The notes under the pieces are model-generated. The model worked only from the letters and a program-made list of their open reading frames with translations, did no database searches and was not told the origin of the DNA. A stretch of DNA of 64,000 nucleotides from Oidiodendron maius Zn. Its lineage: Eukaryota; Ascomycota; Leotiomycetes; Myxotrichaceae. This document shows positions 21,935 through 33,513 of this stretch, in pieces. A program made the position numbers and the translations under genes. Every line of letters begins with the position of its first letter. Position 1 is the first letter of the stretch. The stretch is taken from positions 1,488,001 through 1,552,000 of the forward strand of contig KN832871.1 in assembly GCA_000827325.1 (NCBI GenBank), written 5' to 3'.

Positions 21935-23621
21935 ATGGATAACTGGTTTAGGCCGGTCTTTGCGCGCAGACAAACTCCTACTCAATCTTGCGACTCTACC
22001 AGTTTCACCACTGATGACAGCCATGCGAGGGAGGAGACCATGCCAAAGAACAAAGTCACATCTCGAGGTACGTCTCGCATTGGCTTTTTCCTAGGACCGC
22101 CAACTGTGCTCTCTCCATCAACGTTTTTTCCTTCTCCGACAACTCCAATAATCCCGGTACCAGATCATATCTACCACAAGCCCTCTCCAGACCAGATGGT
22201 AGAGACACTAAAGGTAGTTATGATGGACCAGAGTTCCTTGGACCCTGTTCCAGCTGAGTATAATTCTTGTATCTTGCACGTCCTGGAAGCGTACCATGAT
22301 TTGCAAGTGCAACTTCAGAACAAGGATGAGGAAATTAGGTTACTAAAGAAAAGCCATGCAAAGGATATAGATGACTTCTATGAAATGGCAAAGGGATGGA
22401 CTTTGAAAGAAAGTGACTATCAGAAAGAAGTGAAGCGTCTGGAAGTCCTACTCTCAAACACGGAAGGGGGAATGGAATCTGTATCGATTGCGCGAACCCA
22501 CAGCTTGGTGCACGGCTCCGAGAGGGTATCATATGGTATCAGCAGGATAATAAGTTCTATCAAGGAGAGGAATGCCAACGGACAAGGAGATATACTTGAA
22601 GGTAAGTGTCATTGACTGTATTCTCCTTTATTCTGACTCTCATATGAAGATTCTTTTTCAGGAAGCAGCATAAAAGAATCGAATCAAATACAGTGTAAGG
22701 AATTAAGCTAACATATCTTGAAATCCAATGCAAAATTTGCTGATAGACTAAGTGATAGATGACACAACGATCCAAACCAATGACAAATGGGTCCTAAATA
22801 CTGCCATTGTACCACAGACTTCCTCAGGCATATCAGATAACGCAAGCGTTACAACGATGAGTTCATTGTATTCAAGTGCAAATCCGCAGGCTCGTGATGA
22901 TCTACCCAAATCGCACAGCTTAGAAAACTGGTCACTAGTTCCAGCTTGGGCGAAGGCATCACTTGGAAATCGAAATCTAGAACAGTGGCGACGAAGGAAA
23001 CAGGAGCCTCGAGGATCTAGTGGTATATCCACAGACCCTAACCATACGTCAAGGCAGGATGACGCTACACTAGGGACTCCACTGGGCCTTCAAATAGACT
23101 TTCAAGATAAGCTTCTTCCAGATATTCCGCCTAGAAGTGCGGAGAGACCACAACAAGATGTACCAAACGCTCTCTCGTTCGAGGAGAGTGACACATGTTC
23201 TGATAACCAAATATCACCCCTTCCAGCGCCCCCTGAAATGGGGTTTTCTTTCAAGCCTGGTGATGATGCAAGTATACTCTCTCCTAAGATGGTGGAAGGC
23301 AAATTGGTGACTCAAATAAACCACAATATTCTCGGACAAACAAGCTCCAAGAGTCTTTTAGCGATCCAGCTAGTCTCAAGCAGCAACATCAACGCGTCTG
23401 AAAATCGAAGTAAGACAGAATTCGACACTATACCAGAATCTTCGACCGCCGGAAAGTCATCACACATCAGCAAAGACTCCCATTCTTGCGAGACTCTGTC
23501 TCGCGGGGATTCGACGAGTAGCGCCGTCACAGCCGTCAGAACTAACTCTATTAAAAGCAGCCGTGCTAGTATGCAGAATAATGGTCAGACTGGGGGAGTG
23601 GAGGCGGGGGCTGAAGTTTGA
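21935..23621 (+). CDS. hypothetical coiled-coil protein
   Basis: Not recognised. Three exons (21935-22601, 22662-22694, 22753-23621) join in frame to 522 residues. The 33-nt middle exon encodes only SSIKESNQIQ plus split codons. The N-terminus is Ser/Thr/Pro-rich. Residues about 100-190 are probably a coiled coil (EAYHDLQVQLQNKDEEIRLL, then DYQKEVKRLEVLLSN). The C-terminal half is Ser/Asn-rich and probably disordered, with no further domain. A second acceptor 6 nt downstream of the chosen one (22758 instead of 22752) is also in frame. A scaffold or signalling role is possible, but nothing in the sequence shows it. Confidence 0.68.
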
Positions 23622-24091
23622 CCGCGGAAACTTAAGTCGATGCCGTGGCTGTTAGAGCGCTTGCTAAATGCAGGACAAATTCGCACGGAGGATTGAAACT
23701 ACGCGGGGATCAGACAGCGATATGGGAACTAAAGCAGAAGGCAATAAAGGAAAATGGACCAGTGGCACCAGTAGAGCCATAGGTAGACAAGCTTGATGGA
23801 GTTCAGAGACACGCAACTGTGCGGTGTAGCGTGAATGGTGCATGCACAGAAACTTCTCACCAGCGCACGATACTGTGGGGACAAGCGTTTGATAAATACT
23901 TTGGCCAGCAAAGAATAACGACACAAGAAGATGAAAAGATCTCAGAACACTATTTGCCCCAATTCGTGATATCATCCTCAACTAACGCCATTCGCCAATA
24001 TCTGATCACCTAACATCACATCATTTTCCAAAAAATCGCATAAACCTTGAGCGTTGCTTCTGCGGTGCAGTGTACGTATACAAAGGGTAAG
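23622..24091. other. convergent intergenic region
   Basis: About 470 bases between the 3' ends of two unrecognised genes. Nothing is supported beyond 3' UTR. Confidence 0.5.
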
Positions 24092-25159
24092 CTATACGTA
24101 AGCTGCTATCATCATCTCTAGGCACGGCCCACTTGTGTTCTGGGATCTCTCCGAGTTTCGTGCTGTCCGACCTAAAGGACCTCGGCCGGTGTCGCCGTTC
24201 AGACCGTGAGCTCGTGCGTGTGCCTTGGGCGTTTGGAGGAGCTGCCTTGGGATTACCGGTAGAGTGGGGGAGGGGGTAGATCTATGCTTATCTTCAGTGG
24301 AACGGGGCGTTTTAGATATCGTAGACGACTTGGAGTTGCCGGATGGCTTTTTATGAGTACGTCTCGGACGGGGGTTATCCGAAGCTTTCGTCTTCAGTAC
24401 GGGGGGTGCGCTTTGGGAGCGCCGGTTACGGCCACTCTTAACTGATGGGATTTGTTTGGACCGTCTTTTCTGGCTGGAATGGGTGTGTCTCTCGGACGAT
24501 TTAGTTTGGGGTGTTAGTGATAGGGCGGATTGCGGGAGCCGCTTGGACAGCTGCTCAAAGGTCCGCATTGCCTCCAACCGCGATGCATTGGAAAGACTCA
24601 TCAAGGTGTCTGCGTTAATTGCGTGGTCAGCACTGATAACAAAAAGCAAACATTTCTGGACGCCTTCCCAAAACAGCACCGTGGCGAGATAAGATCGCAG
24701 ATCTGCCGAGGGTTTCAAGGGCTACTCACGATAGTCCTCTCGCGTGCTCCTTCCCTTGGTAAATCTCTCGATAATCGACATGAACGCTGCATTCAGCCGG
24801 AGAAGGATCAAAGAGAAAGCTGAACGTGCTTCGGCTGCTGAAACGTCAGCCATTGCTCCATCGCCGCTCCGAGCCTTCACAGGGTGGGCGGACGAAACTG
24901 CTGCTGTAATCGTGGGTGAGAACGTACCATCTCCAGCCGCAAACCGAGGGCCATAACGGGCCAGGTCTCTCGTGTACGCCTCCTTGACATCGGCCCTGCT
25001 CTTCTTTAGAGACTTGCGGACGTGGGTTTCTGCCGTCTGCTGTACAAGATCTACCGGCAGCTGCTCCTCTTTGCGTCTCGAGTGCTGGGCGCGGATAACG
25101 GAGATGCCGCGTGCAAAAGCGTCCAGGAGAGCGGTGACGGCGTCGTGGAGCTCGCCCAT
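24092..25159 (-). CDS. hypothetical helical protein with basic tail
   Basis: Not recognised. Two exons (25159-24730, 24609-24092) are joined by a 120-nt intron with a GTGAGT donor, a GCTGAC branch site and a CGCAG acceptor. They give 315 residues. The first half is helical and Ala/Arg-rich (LHDAVTALLDAFARGISVI, then AARSAFSLILLRLNAAFMSI-like helices). The second half after LSNASRLEAMRTFEQLSKRL is Lys/Arg/Ser/Pro-rich and probably disordered, with several KKP and RRS patches. The start is the first in-frame ATG. The frame is open further upstream as far as LYTRAQLQQW, where tandem CAGCAG acceptors suggest a small upstream exon that I could not close in phase. Confidence 0.6.
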
Positions 25160-27018
25160 GTCGATGGCCCACTGCTGCAGTTGGGCTCGTGTGTACAAGC
25201 CGAGTCAGGCATCTACATATCTTTGCTTGGTGGTGAGGAAAAGGGGTGGGAGCCAGGAAAGGGTTATTATCAGCTCAGCCTCGCAGCCTCGCCGTCCAAA
25301 GATAACCGAGCGCGGGATTCGGGGGGGCGGTCACGGAACGGTGCGACGCAGCAGGTCGTGAGATGGATCCCTCATTGAGGAGGTCGGAGCCGGAGGAGGA
25401 GGGCGAGGGCGTGAATGTTCACGTGTATGGCATAAAGTCTCAGAGATTTACCAACAATAAATACGACGCTGAATTACCAGCGTTTTACGCGGGATATACG
25501 GACGGCATCCCGCCATCGTCATCCCGTGATCCAGTCGCGACATCTCGGTACCATCAGCAGAGAAGAGGAAACGAGAAATGATAGTCTGGCAAAAGAGAAA
25601 ACAAGCCCACCAGCTGCCGGGCAGGCGCGCAGACGTACCAAAACACGCACAATGTGGGCTCTTATCTCCTGCACGGAGCCATGAATCGACGAGCCACTAT
25701 CTCGAGCCAGCAGCCTGTGCGACGGCGAACGGACGTTGATATCTCCTCGAAAGCAAATCAGCCGGGCTCTGTGGACCATCGTGTGGTACCGTCATGTCCC
25801 TCACATCCCTCCTCCCGCACATGCGAACAGGGAGTGTTCGGCGTTAGGTAAGAAGGTGTCGCACGCCCAACGCGCGAATCAGGCGGCGCGAGAAAGGAGG
25901 AGGGAGGGACGACTGTCGCGTGGGGGGGTGAACACCCTTTTGTTTTCTTCTTTTCCCTCTGGGGAGGGACACACGGGAGAATCCGCCACGAGCCTAGGTT
26001 CCAGATCTCCATTCTCGTCGACGGGAGAGTGGCCCGAGGCAGACAGGCAGTGAGAAGGGGGCGCGGCGCTCCCTTATCGCTGACGATGTGCGACAGCGAC
26101 CAAGCAGAGCCCAGAAAGAGGGAGCCCCAGCCCCCAGAGCCCGCGGGTGAGCGACGGGCCGCAGGGCGCCCAGGGCCGGAACAACCCTCGGACGTTGATC
26201 CTGCAAAAAATATGATGTGATGTGCCCTGCGCCGATGGAGGGCTCATCTTCTGCACACGTTGCGTGCTTCGCGGAAAGAGATTGGCAGGAGCGCAGGCAG
26301 GGTAGGGCTTCAGCAATGGACTGCCGCAGCGAACAGGCTCATCTGCAGAGCCTGTATGATTCCGTTCAGCGCCAGGTAGTATCCCCAGAACACTCGGGGG
26401 CACCGTGGGAACGCAGCGCGGGATTGCCACGCGATTGGCATAAATATATAAGGGCACATAAAACAGATTGCATATAGGGGACGCTCGGTAGAGGATATAC
26501 ACCGTAACGTTGGGGACCCCTGCTTATCTCTGGCCACCCACGCCGGGCCTCCCTAATCCGCCCTTGCACTGTCCCCATCCTGATAAACGGCCACTCCCTC
26601 ACCCGCTGGCCATCGCAGCCCTCTTGTCCACACGCCATGGAGCCGCTCTCGTCTAAGCCTTCTTGCCGGTACTTCGAAATCCCTTCAGGCCAGCAAGAGG
26701 CTTCCTGCCGATCCTGACACCAAAGAAAGCGAAAGGGGAGGGGACTCAGAAGAGTGGAGAGACAGACCTGGACCAACTGAGAGATAGAAGTTGCTGATAT
26801 ATGACAACCGCCGAGAAGAAAAAGTACCTACCCTTTTGTTCTTTCACCTATGTGTGTATGCTACCAAGATCCCACTTTACTGGACACGTCTCGACCTCGA
26901 AAGCACCCGTCTTCTCCTTATCATACTCACCCTCAGCCTCTAACACATCTTCGGAGGAGCTTAATGCCTCCCATTGCCCTGTGGACTCATCGATTCGGAC
27001 AACCGGACGGTGACAGGC
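25160..27018. promoter_or_regulatory. divergent intergenic region of about 1.9 kb
   Basis: Lies between two divergent genes. It is GC-rich with several overlapping short frames, none with a domain. A small upstream exon for the minus gene could lie at about 25300-25380. A CGGTGACAG acceptor just before 27018 leaves room for a 5' exon or leader intron of the following plus gene. Confidence 0.4.
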
Positions 27019-28485
27019 ATGTACTCTCCTCCTCGTCGTGAGAAGGGGTGGGAGGATGACTCCCACCTACCCAAAGGCAACTGTCGCTATATCCTTTTAC
27101 ACCCTGAGGTGAAGGGACTCCGGTGTGCATGCGTGGGCTTCGCATTGAACCGCGCTCTTCCCGGGAGCACGTGCGACTGTGGACACCAGGCGTGTTACCA
27201 TGTTCCGGAGAAGGAGACCTCGGTCAATCGGAGGGAATTTGAGGTACTCGAGGAGAAGATCAGCCGTCTAGAAGACAAGTTCGATCGCGAGAGTCGTGGC
27301 GGGACCACTGATATTGTCGGCCGCCTCGGACGCTTGGAGGAAACTGTCGAGACCGCCAAGGCTGAGACGGACGCGGACTTCAAGAATGCCTATCGAGGCA
27401 TGGGAGGGTTATGGCGTAGCGTGGAGTCCATACAGAAGCGGATGCCGCACTACGATGATCAGATCGACTCCCTGGTTGATGAAGCTCAGAGGATGGCCAG
27501 CCGGCTTGTCGAGATTGATGATGCCTCGATGCAGCTGGAGGACAGAGTCGAAGCCCTTGAGAATGTATCAAACCTTATTGCATCTGTATCAAGTCGTCGA
27601 CGAAAGGCATCGACACCACCGTCTATCGCAGCTGATTCCGCCTCCTCTGATCAGGTGACGGCCACTGGGAATTCTCCCCCAGTCCGACTCGTCCGCGCAG
27701 GTATGCCATTACTGAGTTTGACGGAGGAGCCTGCCCACGTTCAGTCCTTTCGGAAGCGCGTTGCCTCCGTAGGATCTGGAGCCCAATCCTGGACTGTTCA
27801 CATCTCGCTGCTACCCTCATCTTCGCAACCGTTTCCCTTTGAAAAAGACACAGCTGCCTACAAGCGGTGCCTGTCGCGTGGCCTCCATCGGATTACGGCC
27901 ATCCCAGACACAGACTCGGACTCTTTCAAGACAGCAGTGAGCGAAGCCTTCTCAGAGATCTTGCATGGCCGGCCTTGGCGGCCCCTTGTGGCGCGGATAT
28001 GTGATGCCAAGAATCTTCGAGGTCTCCCAATGCTCCGCCAGCTGGACGAGTCGTTGATGGGCCACGATTACAACTACCACTTCCTACAAGCAAACTGTGC
28101 TGTGACTGACGAGAGTGGAAAGATCATCGATCTCTACATAGCTATGACAAACGACACCATCTCCTGGGTTGAACTGAAGGAGGTTAAGCCCTTCCTCTGC
28201 GGCCTAGAAGCGTCCTGGATCTATGACCCCTTCCTGGACGGGCCCTGCGTTGATGACGGCGAAGGACAGGGCCATGATGCCGGGGTGCAGGAAAAGCGGC
28301 CTGCTGCCGGAGACATTCTCACGAGTTGGTCGCCGTCGGCTGCAGGACTAAAGCGAAAGGAAGCAGAGATCTCGAGGACGCCAAGCTTTAGCTCATCGGA
28401 TGACGAGAGTCCAAGGGGTAAGATCCGGCGACCATGCACTGGCGCCAATATTGAAGTCGTTGGGAGGCAAGCAGAGGCAGTTTGA
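27019..28485 (+). CDS. hypothetical protein with SWIM-like Cys/His cluster and coiled coil
   Basis: One exon of 488 residues from the ATG used. Residues 36-61 carry Cys36, Cys38, Cys52, Cys54, His56, Cys59 and His61 in the context GLRCACVGF...STCDCGHQACYH. C-x-C followed by C-x-H fits the SWIM zinc-binding pattern, though I cannot confirm the family. A long heptad region follows (about 72-185: EFEVLEEKISRLEDKFDRE, then EIDDASMQLEDRVEALENV). After that comes a region with folded-looking segments (TWHISLLPSSSQPF-like, then GLPMLRQLDESLMGHDYNYH). The C-terminus is Ser-rich with KRKEAEIS and GKIRRP basic patches that may direct it to the nucleus. No function is assigned. Confidence 0.75.
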   Translation: MYSPPRREKGWEDDSHLPKGNCRYILLHPEVKGLRCACVGFALNRALPGSTCDCGHQACYHVPEKETSVNRREFEVLEEKISRLEDKFDRESRGGTTDIVGRLGRLEETVETAKAETDADFKNAYRGMGGLWRSVESIQKRMPHYDDQIDSLVDEAQRMASRLVEIDDASMQLEDRVEALENVSNLIASVSSRRRKASTPPSIAADSASSDQVTATGNSPPVRLVRAGMPLLSLTEEPAHVQSFRKRVASVGSGAQSWTVHISLLPSSSQPFPFEKDTAAYKRCLSRGLHRITAIPDTDSDSFKTAVSEAFSEILHGRPWRPLVARICDAKNLRGLPMLRQLDESLMGHDYNYHFLQANCAVTDESGKIIDLYIAMTNDTISWVELKEVKPFLCGLEASWIYDPFLDGPCVDDGEGQGHDAGVQEKRPAAGDILTSWSPSAAGLKRKEAEISRTPSFSSSDDESPRGKIRRPCTGANIEVVGRQAEAV

Positions 28486-29280
28486 AACGATCTTCCTGCT
28501 GCATTAGACTATACTCTGCGCTGTGTCTTTGTCCTTTCCATTTTGTTTTTGTGCTTTAGGAAGATACTTTTATATTGGCGTACGGAGACGGATGTGTGTA
28601 GACATGGAAGACGACGTTTGAGAAGGAGGGCGGGTGGAGTTCGGGCTCATGTACAGCGCCGTGATATATATCTCAACCAAAGACTTCAGCTAATAGGGCA
28701 CGTATTAAGGAATACTCTGAATGTGCTATATCTCGTGGCTCTCTTATCAGGTGATCCTGGCAAGGTGATCTCGAATAACAATGTTTAGAAAGTCATGAAG
28801 CATGACGACAACAATACACAAAAATGAATTTTCAATATAAATGTGAACTTGTGAGTGCTGATTGAGACATGCCAACGAATAAGGTCGAAAGTCGGGTTAC
28901 ACGGCTCGGGACTGCACGATGGTCGAAGTTGAAGAGGCGGATATTTGGTTGACGAACCGCGTGTTCGCATCTCGATCGCTTTCGTCAGAACCTCAGGCAC
29001 CCCTTGCAATGTTCTCCAGGAGTGAATTGCCAATCACCGCAGGAAAGCGGGATATCGTGCAACGAAGTTGATTAAAATACTTACGCGACTCGTATTGACT
29101 ACCCTTCTAGCATACAGCACAGTCAAGATCCTTAAGGTTCATAGCTTAATCACTGGTAGAGCTATCAACCCGGCCAGCCTTGCGGAGCACGACCGCCACC
29201 AAAGGATTCGTGCCCCTCTCGAGGACGATCCATGACGCAGGCTCGAAGAGGCAAATCGCAGTGACTACGAAGAAAGGCTG
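28486..29280. other. intergenic region
   Basis: About 800 bases. The first 300 are AT-rich and probably 3' UTR. From about 29060 to 29253 the plus frame in register with the following F-box gene stays open and looks coding-like, but a TGA closes it at about 29251. No gene is assigned. Confidence 0.4.
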
Positions 29281-31808
29281 ATGGAGAAGAGGGCCTTCTT
29301 CTCTGCAATGATGAGCGAATTATCGCCGTCCAAGCGCAGAAAGACCAAAGACTCATCCGCAATGACGCCCGAGCAAGGTGAGCTAGACGAGGTTATACTC
29401 TTGACATCAAGCTGACCCTGGAAGCTGTTGTTGCAACCCCTTGGCCTGCAGACGCGCTCCCGGTTGAAATCTTCAACCTCATTCTCAATTACCTCCCTCG
29501 ATCGTCCATCCAAAATATGCGACTGGTTAACAAGGAATTCGAGTCAAAAGTATCCCACTATCTGTTTAGGGTTGTCGTCCTACCTTTTAGACCCGAGATA
29601 TATGGCATTAGTCCAGAGCCAGACGTTTCTGGATCACGGCATATACCAATAGATAGTGTAATGCGGGATTCGGTCAAGCTGCAGCACAAGGGAATGAAGG
29701 TCTTCCAAGGCTTCGGGAGAAGAATCAACAAGTTTGCAATGTCATTTGAATTTGACGAAAAGCAGTTGGCCTTCCCCCCGCTTAAGAGTGATCAAGAGTC
29801 TATCACCTCCTTCTGGGGAGTTTATCGGTGGCCATTCAAGAAGTACAACAGATACGCCCAACTTGAAGGACTTGAGCAAGCTGCGGATGAGACGGGTACA
29901 ATGACAGAGGCGTTACGATGCATTGTAAATGCAAAAGAGCTGGGAATATCTATCGATGGTGGTCTGGGATGGCTAGCTGGCCCAGACGTGAGCCCGGATG
30001 CTTCTCCATCTGGTGCTAAACCCCCCGTGTTTGGCAAATCACTATTCGCCCCCGAACCACCTCCAGACCCGGACCTGGTTGTGGTGCCCAACTTCTGCGA
30101 TATGGGTTATTTAGTAGAGACGCTATTTGCGAACTCGGATATAACTGTGCCTGCAATAAAAGCAGCACTTCAACGAGCCGGATTTGAGGGCGATTCTCTT
30201 GACGAATCGGTTCAGACGTTGCTTCAGATGGATTGGTTCACAGACAGCATGGTACGGGGTGAAGGCACGGACCGTCTACCTGGTGCTAACTGGAATGCCC
30301 TCGCCCGTGCTGCCGCCCAGCAGAGACAAATTGCATCTACCGTTCTTACTGGGGAAGATGCTGATGACGTAGAAGTGCAGGCAGACCTCTCAGATGAAGG
30401 CAACGATAACGAGTCACCACCTGCGACACCTGCTACGCAAGTTGTCACCAATAATGGAGACAGTAGTGGTAGTCAGGATGAGCGTTATCCGTTGAAGCCA
30501 AATGATCTTACCAGCCGCCAACGGGAGATGCTTCTTGAGGTCGAGTGGGCTCAGCGCGCTTTTATGCAGTCATATGCCATTGCAATTATTGATAACAAAG
30601 CAACCTTTCAAAATATCGAATTATTTACCATTGCGCGCCTCCCAAGCCGTCACCTGCCAATTCTACGTCGCTCAGACTTCTGGGATAGTCTGCCTGGGCT
30701 CAAGTCGCTCTCACTAGCCATCATCCCAGACTGGAGAGATGTGGTTAAGCTACCAACAAGCTGGGTTCAAGATGACAAAGTGTTACCATCGCAAGCGGTG
30801 TCTGTAGTTTACAAGATTCTTGAAGAGCAGATTCTGCGCCGAGAGAACATCAAAACACTACACTTTGAGTGGCTTTGCGGTGGGGAAGAGGCGCAGGGTT
30901 TGTTCGCCCGAAACCAGCACATCCTGCCGGCACCAATAGTTCCAAATGCCATGGATATGGCCCATAGGGATCTGTTGCCCGAGGTATTAGGATTCCATTA
31001 CATCGAACATCTTTCCCTGAAAAACTGTTGGATCACACCCCATATCATGGCCAGACTTAGCACGTCCATAAGAGGTTGTGTCCTGGAAAGTCTTACGCTG
31101 AATTCTGTGTCGTTGACTGCTCCCCTTCCTGCCGATGCACACCTCAGTCTAATTCCCGAAACCCGCAACTTTGCTTCTAATGCCCAGTTAGTAGTCAGCA
31201 CCGCTGCTGCACACAATCATTTCGTGAATATACAAGGGATTGGCGCCGCTCTGGGACCAAACCTCCCCAATCTACAAAATCTCATAGCACAAGCAATACC
31301 ACAGCCCGCGGTCGTACTCGCCGCTGTTGCACAGCTCGCATGGCTTGACGCTCCTCGATCCGGGTCTTGGTCTCAGTTCATCGATGGCTTGACGCCGGGT
31401 AATAATCTAGCCGATATGAGATATGCTCTTGGCCTTGGAGAAGAGCCGCCCCATCGAAGCCGATCTAGCATCCTTAAACTCAAGTTCGAGTCTTGTGGAT
31501 ATGTTCGTCTCCCGCTCGACTTTGATCAGACAGTACTGGACCCTCCCGATGTCCTCACTATCAGTAGCACAGTCTCAAAGAGACTCGAGGGTGTGGATCG
31601 AGTCATGATGAAATCAAATGACCCAGCTCAAGCGGCTATTGTCAACCATATAGATGAGGTTGAAAAGAAAACACTTCAAGAAGGTTTCGATTTGACTGTC
31701 AATTGGGACTCGTCTCGCTCTGACATGACTGAAGAAGCCATGATGGATGGCATATCACATCCAGGCCGAGGCCGATTCAGTGGCCTCATCGATATTAGCC
31801 ATGACTAA
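29281..31808 (+). CDS. F-box protein
   Basis: Predicted substrate adaptor of an SCF ubiquitin ligase. Exon 1 (29281-29377) and exon 2 (29425-31808) are separated by a 47-nt intron with a GCTGAC branch site, giving 826 residues. The F-box lies at about residues 44-75: ALPVEIFNLILNYLPRSSIQ, then MRLVNKEFESKV. The rest is a long substrate-recognition region. It has a Leu-rich pattern from about 360 on (LPGLKSLSLAIIPDW, ENIKTLHFEWLCGG, IEHLSLKNCWIT, LESLTLNSVSL) that looks like degenerate LRRs, and an acidic/Ser/Pro linker near 300-340. The exon 1 N-terminus has a basic SPSKRRKTK patch. A coding-like stretch in the same frame continues upstream of the ATG until a TGA, so the annotated start could be an internal Met of a longer ancestral protein. 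The substrate is unknown. Confidence 0.8.
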
Positions 31809-32433
31809 GTTTCTGAAAAATCACCTTGTCAGATATTGTCGATATATACTCGTCCTACGTATCTACGTGCAGGCGACGGCTAGTCATCCAATTCGGGAAA
31901 GCGCATCTATTTCTCTTCAGTTCATCCCTCAACATTGCTCTTGGCTGTTGTGACGAGAGTCCAATTGCTACGACACATTTTCCTTTTCTGTAATTTACAG
32001 CATAGCGCAGGTTGGGGCACGATACCATGACCTAGGTCTAATGATTCATTCAATGCATAGCGAGGCACTAGAAGTTATGATGTTTGTTCGGCAGTTGTCA
32101 GGTCTTGAAGACGGTGTTCTTCATGGGACACTACCAACAATGATTTCCGAGATACCTTGTTCAATGTAGAATAGATGCCCTTGGTAAATGAACAGAATAT
32201 GAATGAATGACATGCTAGTATGGGTCCCCAGACGTTCAAATATGTTACTACACGTAGGATGAAATTCAGTCAGTTGTCACACGACCATAAAATCAAACTC
32301 TAATTGGTTTAGAATATTTTTTTTTCATGAGGCAACCAGCAACAAGCTATTGAAGTACGAGCTATCCGTAAAGAAAGCCTCTTCGCTGATTACAACCATG
32401 CCGCTAACTTTGCCAACCCGTATGCGAAACCAT
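31809..32433. other. convergent intergenic region
   Basis: About 620 bases between the 3' ends of the F-box gene and RPL17. It has AT-rich 3' UTR character and a T-run near 32318. No gene is supported. Confidence 0.5.
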
Positions 32434-33208
32434 CTAAGCAGCAGTAATAGCACGACGTTGACGAGCGCCACGCGTTCTCGAGCTCAAATGAGCATCCTCA
32501 CGACCAACAACCGCCTCAGACTTCTGTACAACCTCCTCGCCCTCGGTAAGGATCAGCTCGATGTGGCACGGGTTCGACATGTATGGGTTGATCTAGACAG
32601 GAGTATCAGTATATGTCCAGCCGGGATTTTGAGTTCTGAGGATGCTTACACGACCATGGGCACGGTATGTTCGTCGACGCTGCTTAGGAGCCTGGTTGAC
32701 TTGGATGTGCTTGACGATCAGGTTGCCGGTATCCAGACCCTTGGTATCAGCATTGGCCTCAGCATTCTTGAGCAGACCGAGGAGGAACTCGGCCGACTTG
32801 ACAGGCCATCGTGCACGAGAGACGCCGAATTGCTTTCCTGTAGAGAAATCCCATCAGCACCTATTATCAATCCTCGTACGCCTTCTCAAATTGCCCCCCC
32901 AGTCTCTCTCCTTTCCTTGCGAGTATTCTTACCTTGTGCGGCACGTCCAGTTCCACCAGCGTATCTCCTCATGGGCACGGCCTCCTTGTGCTGGATGACA
33001 TTGTTGAGGAAAGCCTGTGCCCGCTGCAACTTCCAGCCATTGATGGCTTGGGCGGTCTCTCGGGTGTTCTTGAAGCTCACACGCAGGTAGGCTCCCCGCG
33101 AGCGGGCGCTCTTCGAAGGGTGAATCTCCGTCGCTGCGTATCGAACCTGCCGAGTCAGATTAGTTTGGATTCCAACAGAGCTGCAGTCGCGTGGAGGATA
33201 TATACCAT
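32434..33208 (-). CDS. RPL17: 60S ribosomal protein L17 (uL22)
   Basis: Cytosolic large-subunit protein lining the peptide exit tunnel. Four exons on the minus strand (33208-33206, 33146-32933, 32837-32650, 32592-32434) join in frame to 187 residues. Family blocks are [71 protein letters not shown] and [18 protein letters not shown], ending [10 protein letters not shown]. The first exon is exactly the ATG, and the second codon begins after a GTATAT...CGGCAG intron. This layout occurs in other fungal ribosomal protein genes. It is divergent to RPS18 with only 305 bases between the two start codons, implying a shared promoter and matched expression. Confidence 0.96.
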
Positions 33209-33513
33209 GGTGGTTGGCGATGGAGTGTCGGGTCGTTGGATTTGTCTGGAATTCTCCCAAGATTTCGATTTCGAGTTGCAAAGTGCGAGCGGATCGCGCT
33301 AAGGAGGCACTAAGCGATTTTCGCTCGTAGGTCACGTGGGACCAATTTCTGTTGGAAGGCGAAAATGGAGTGAGGGCGTGAACCCTCGGGAGAGTTTCCG
33401 TCAGCATTCGCTAAGCCTGAATAGGCCAAGCGCATCGCGAGCCAAACTGAAATAATCGTCAAATGCAAAACGCCAACGACTGAACATCATCTTCTCTTCA
33501 ACCCGCCGGCAAG
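33209..33513. promoter_or_regulatory. shared divergent promoter of RPL17 and RPS18
   Basis: The 305 bases between the two start codons contain GTCACGTGGG (CACGTG at 33333-33338) directly followed by CCAAT at 33342-33346. A pyrimidine stretch (CATCTTCTCTTC) lies just before the RPS18 ATG. The E-box and CCAAT elements sit near the middle, where either direction could use them. Factor identity is not known. Confidence 0.65.
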
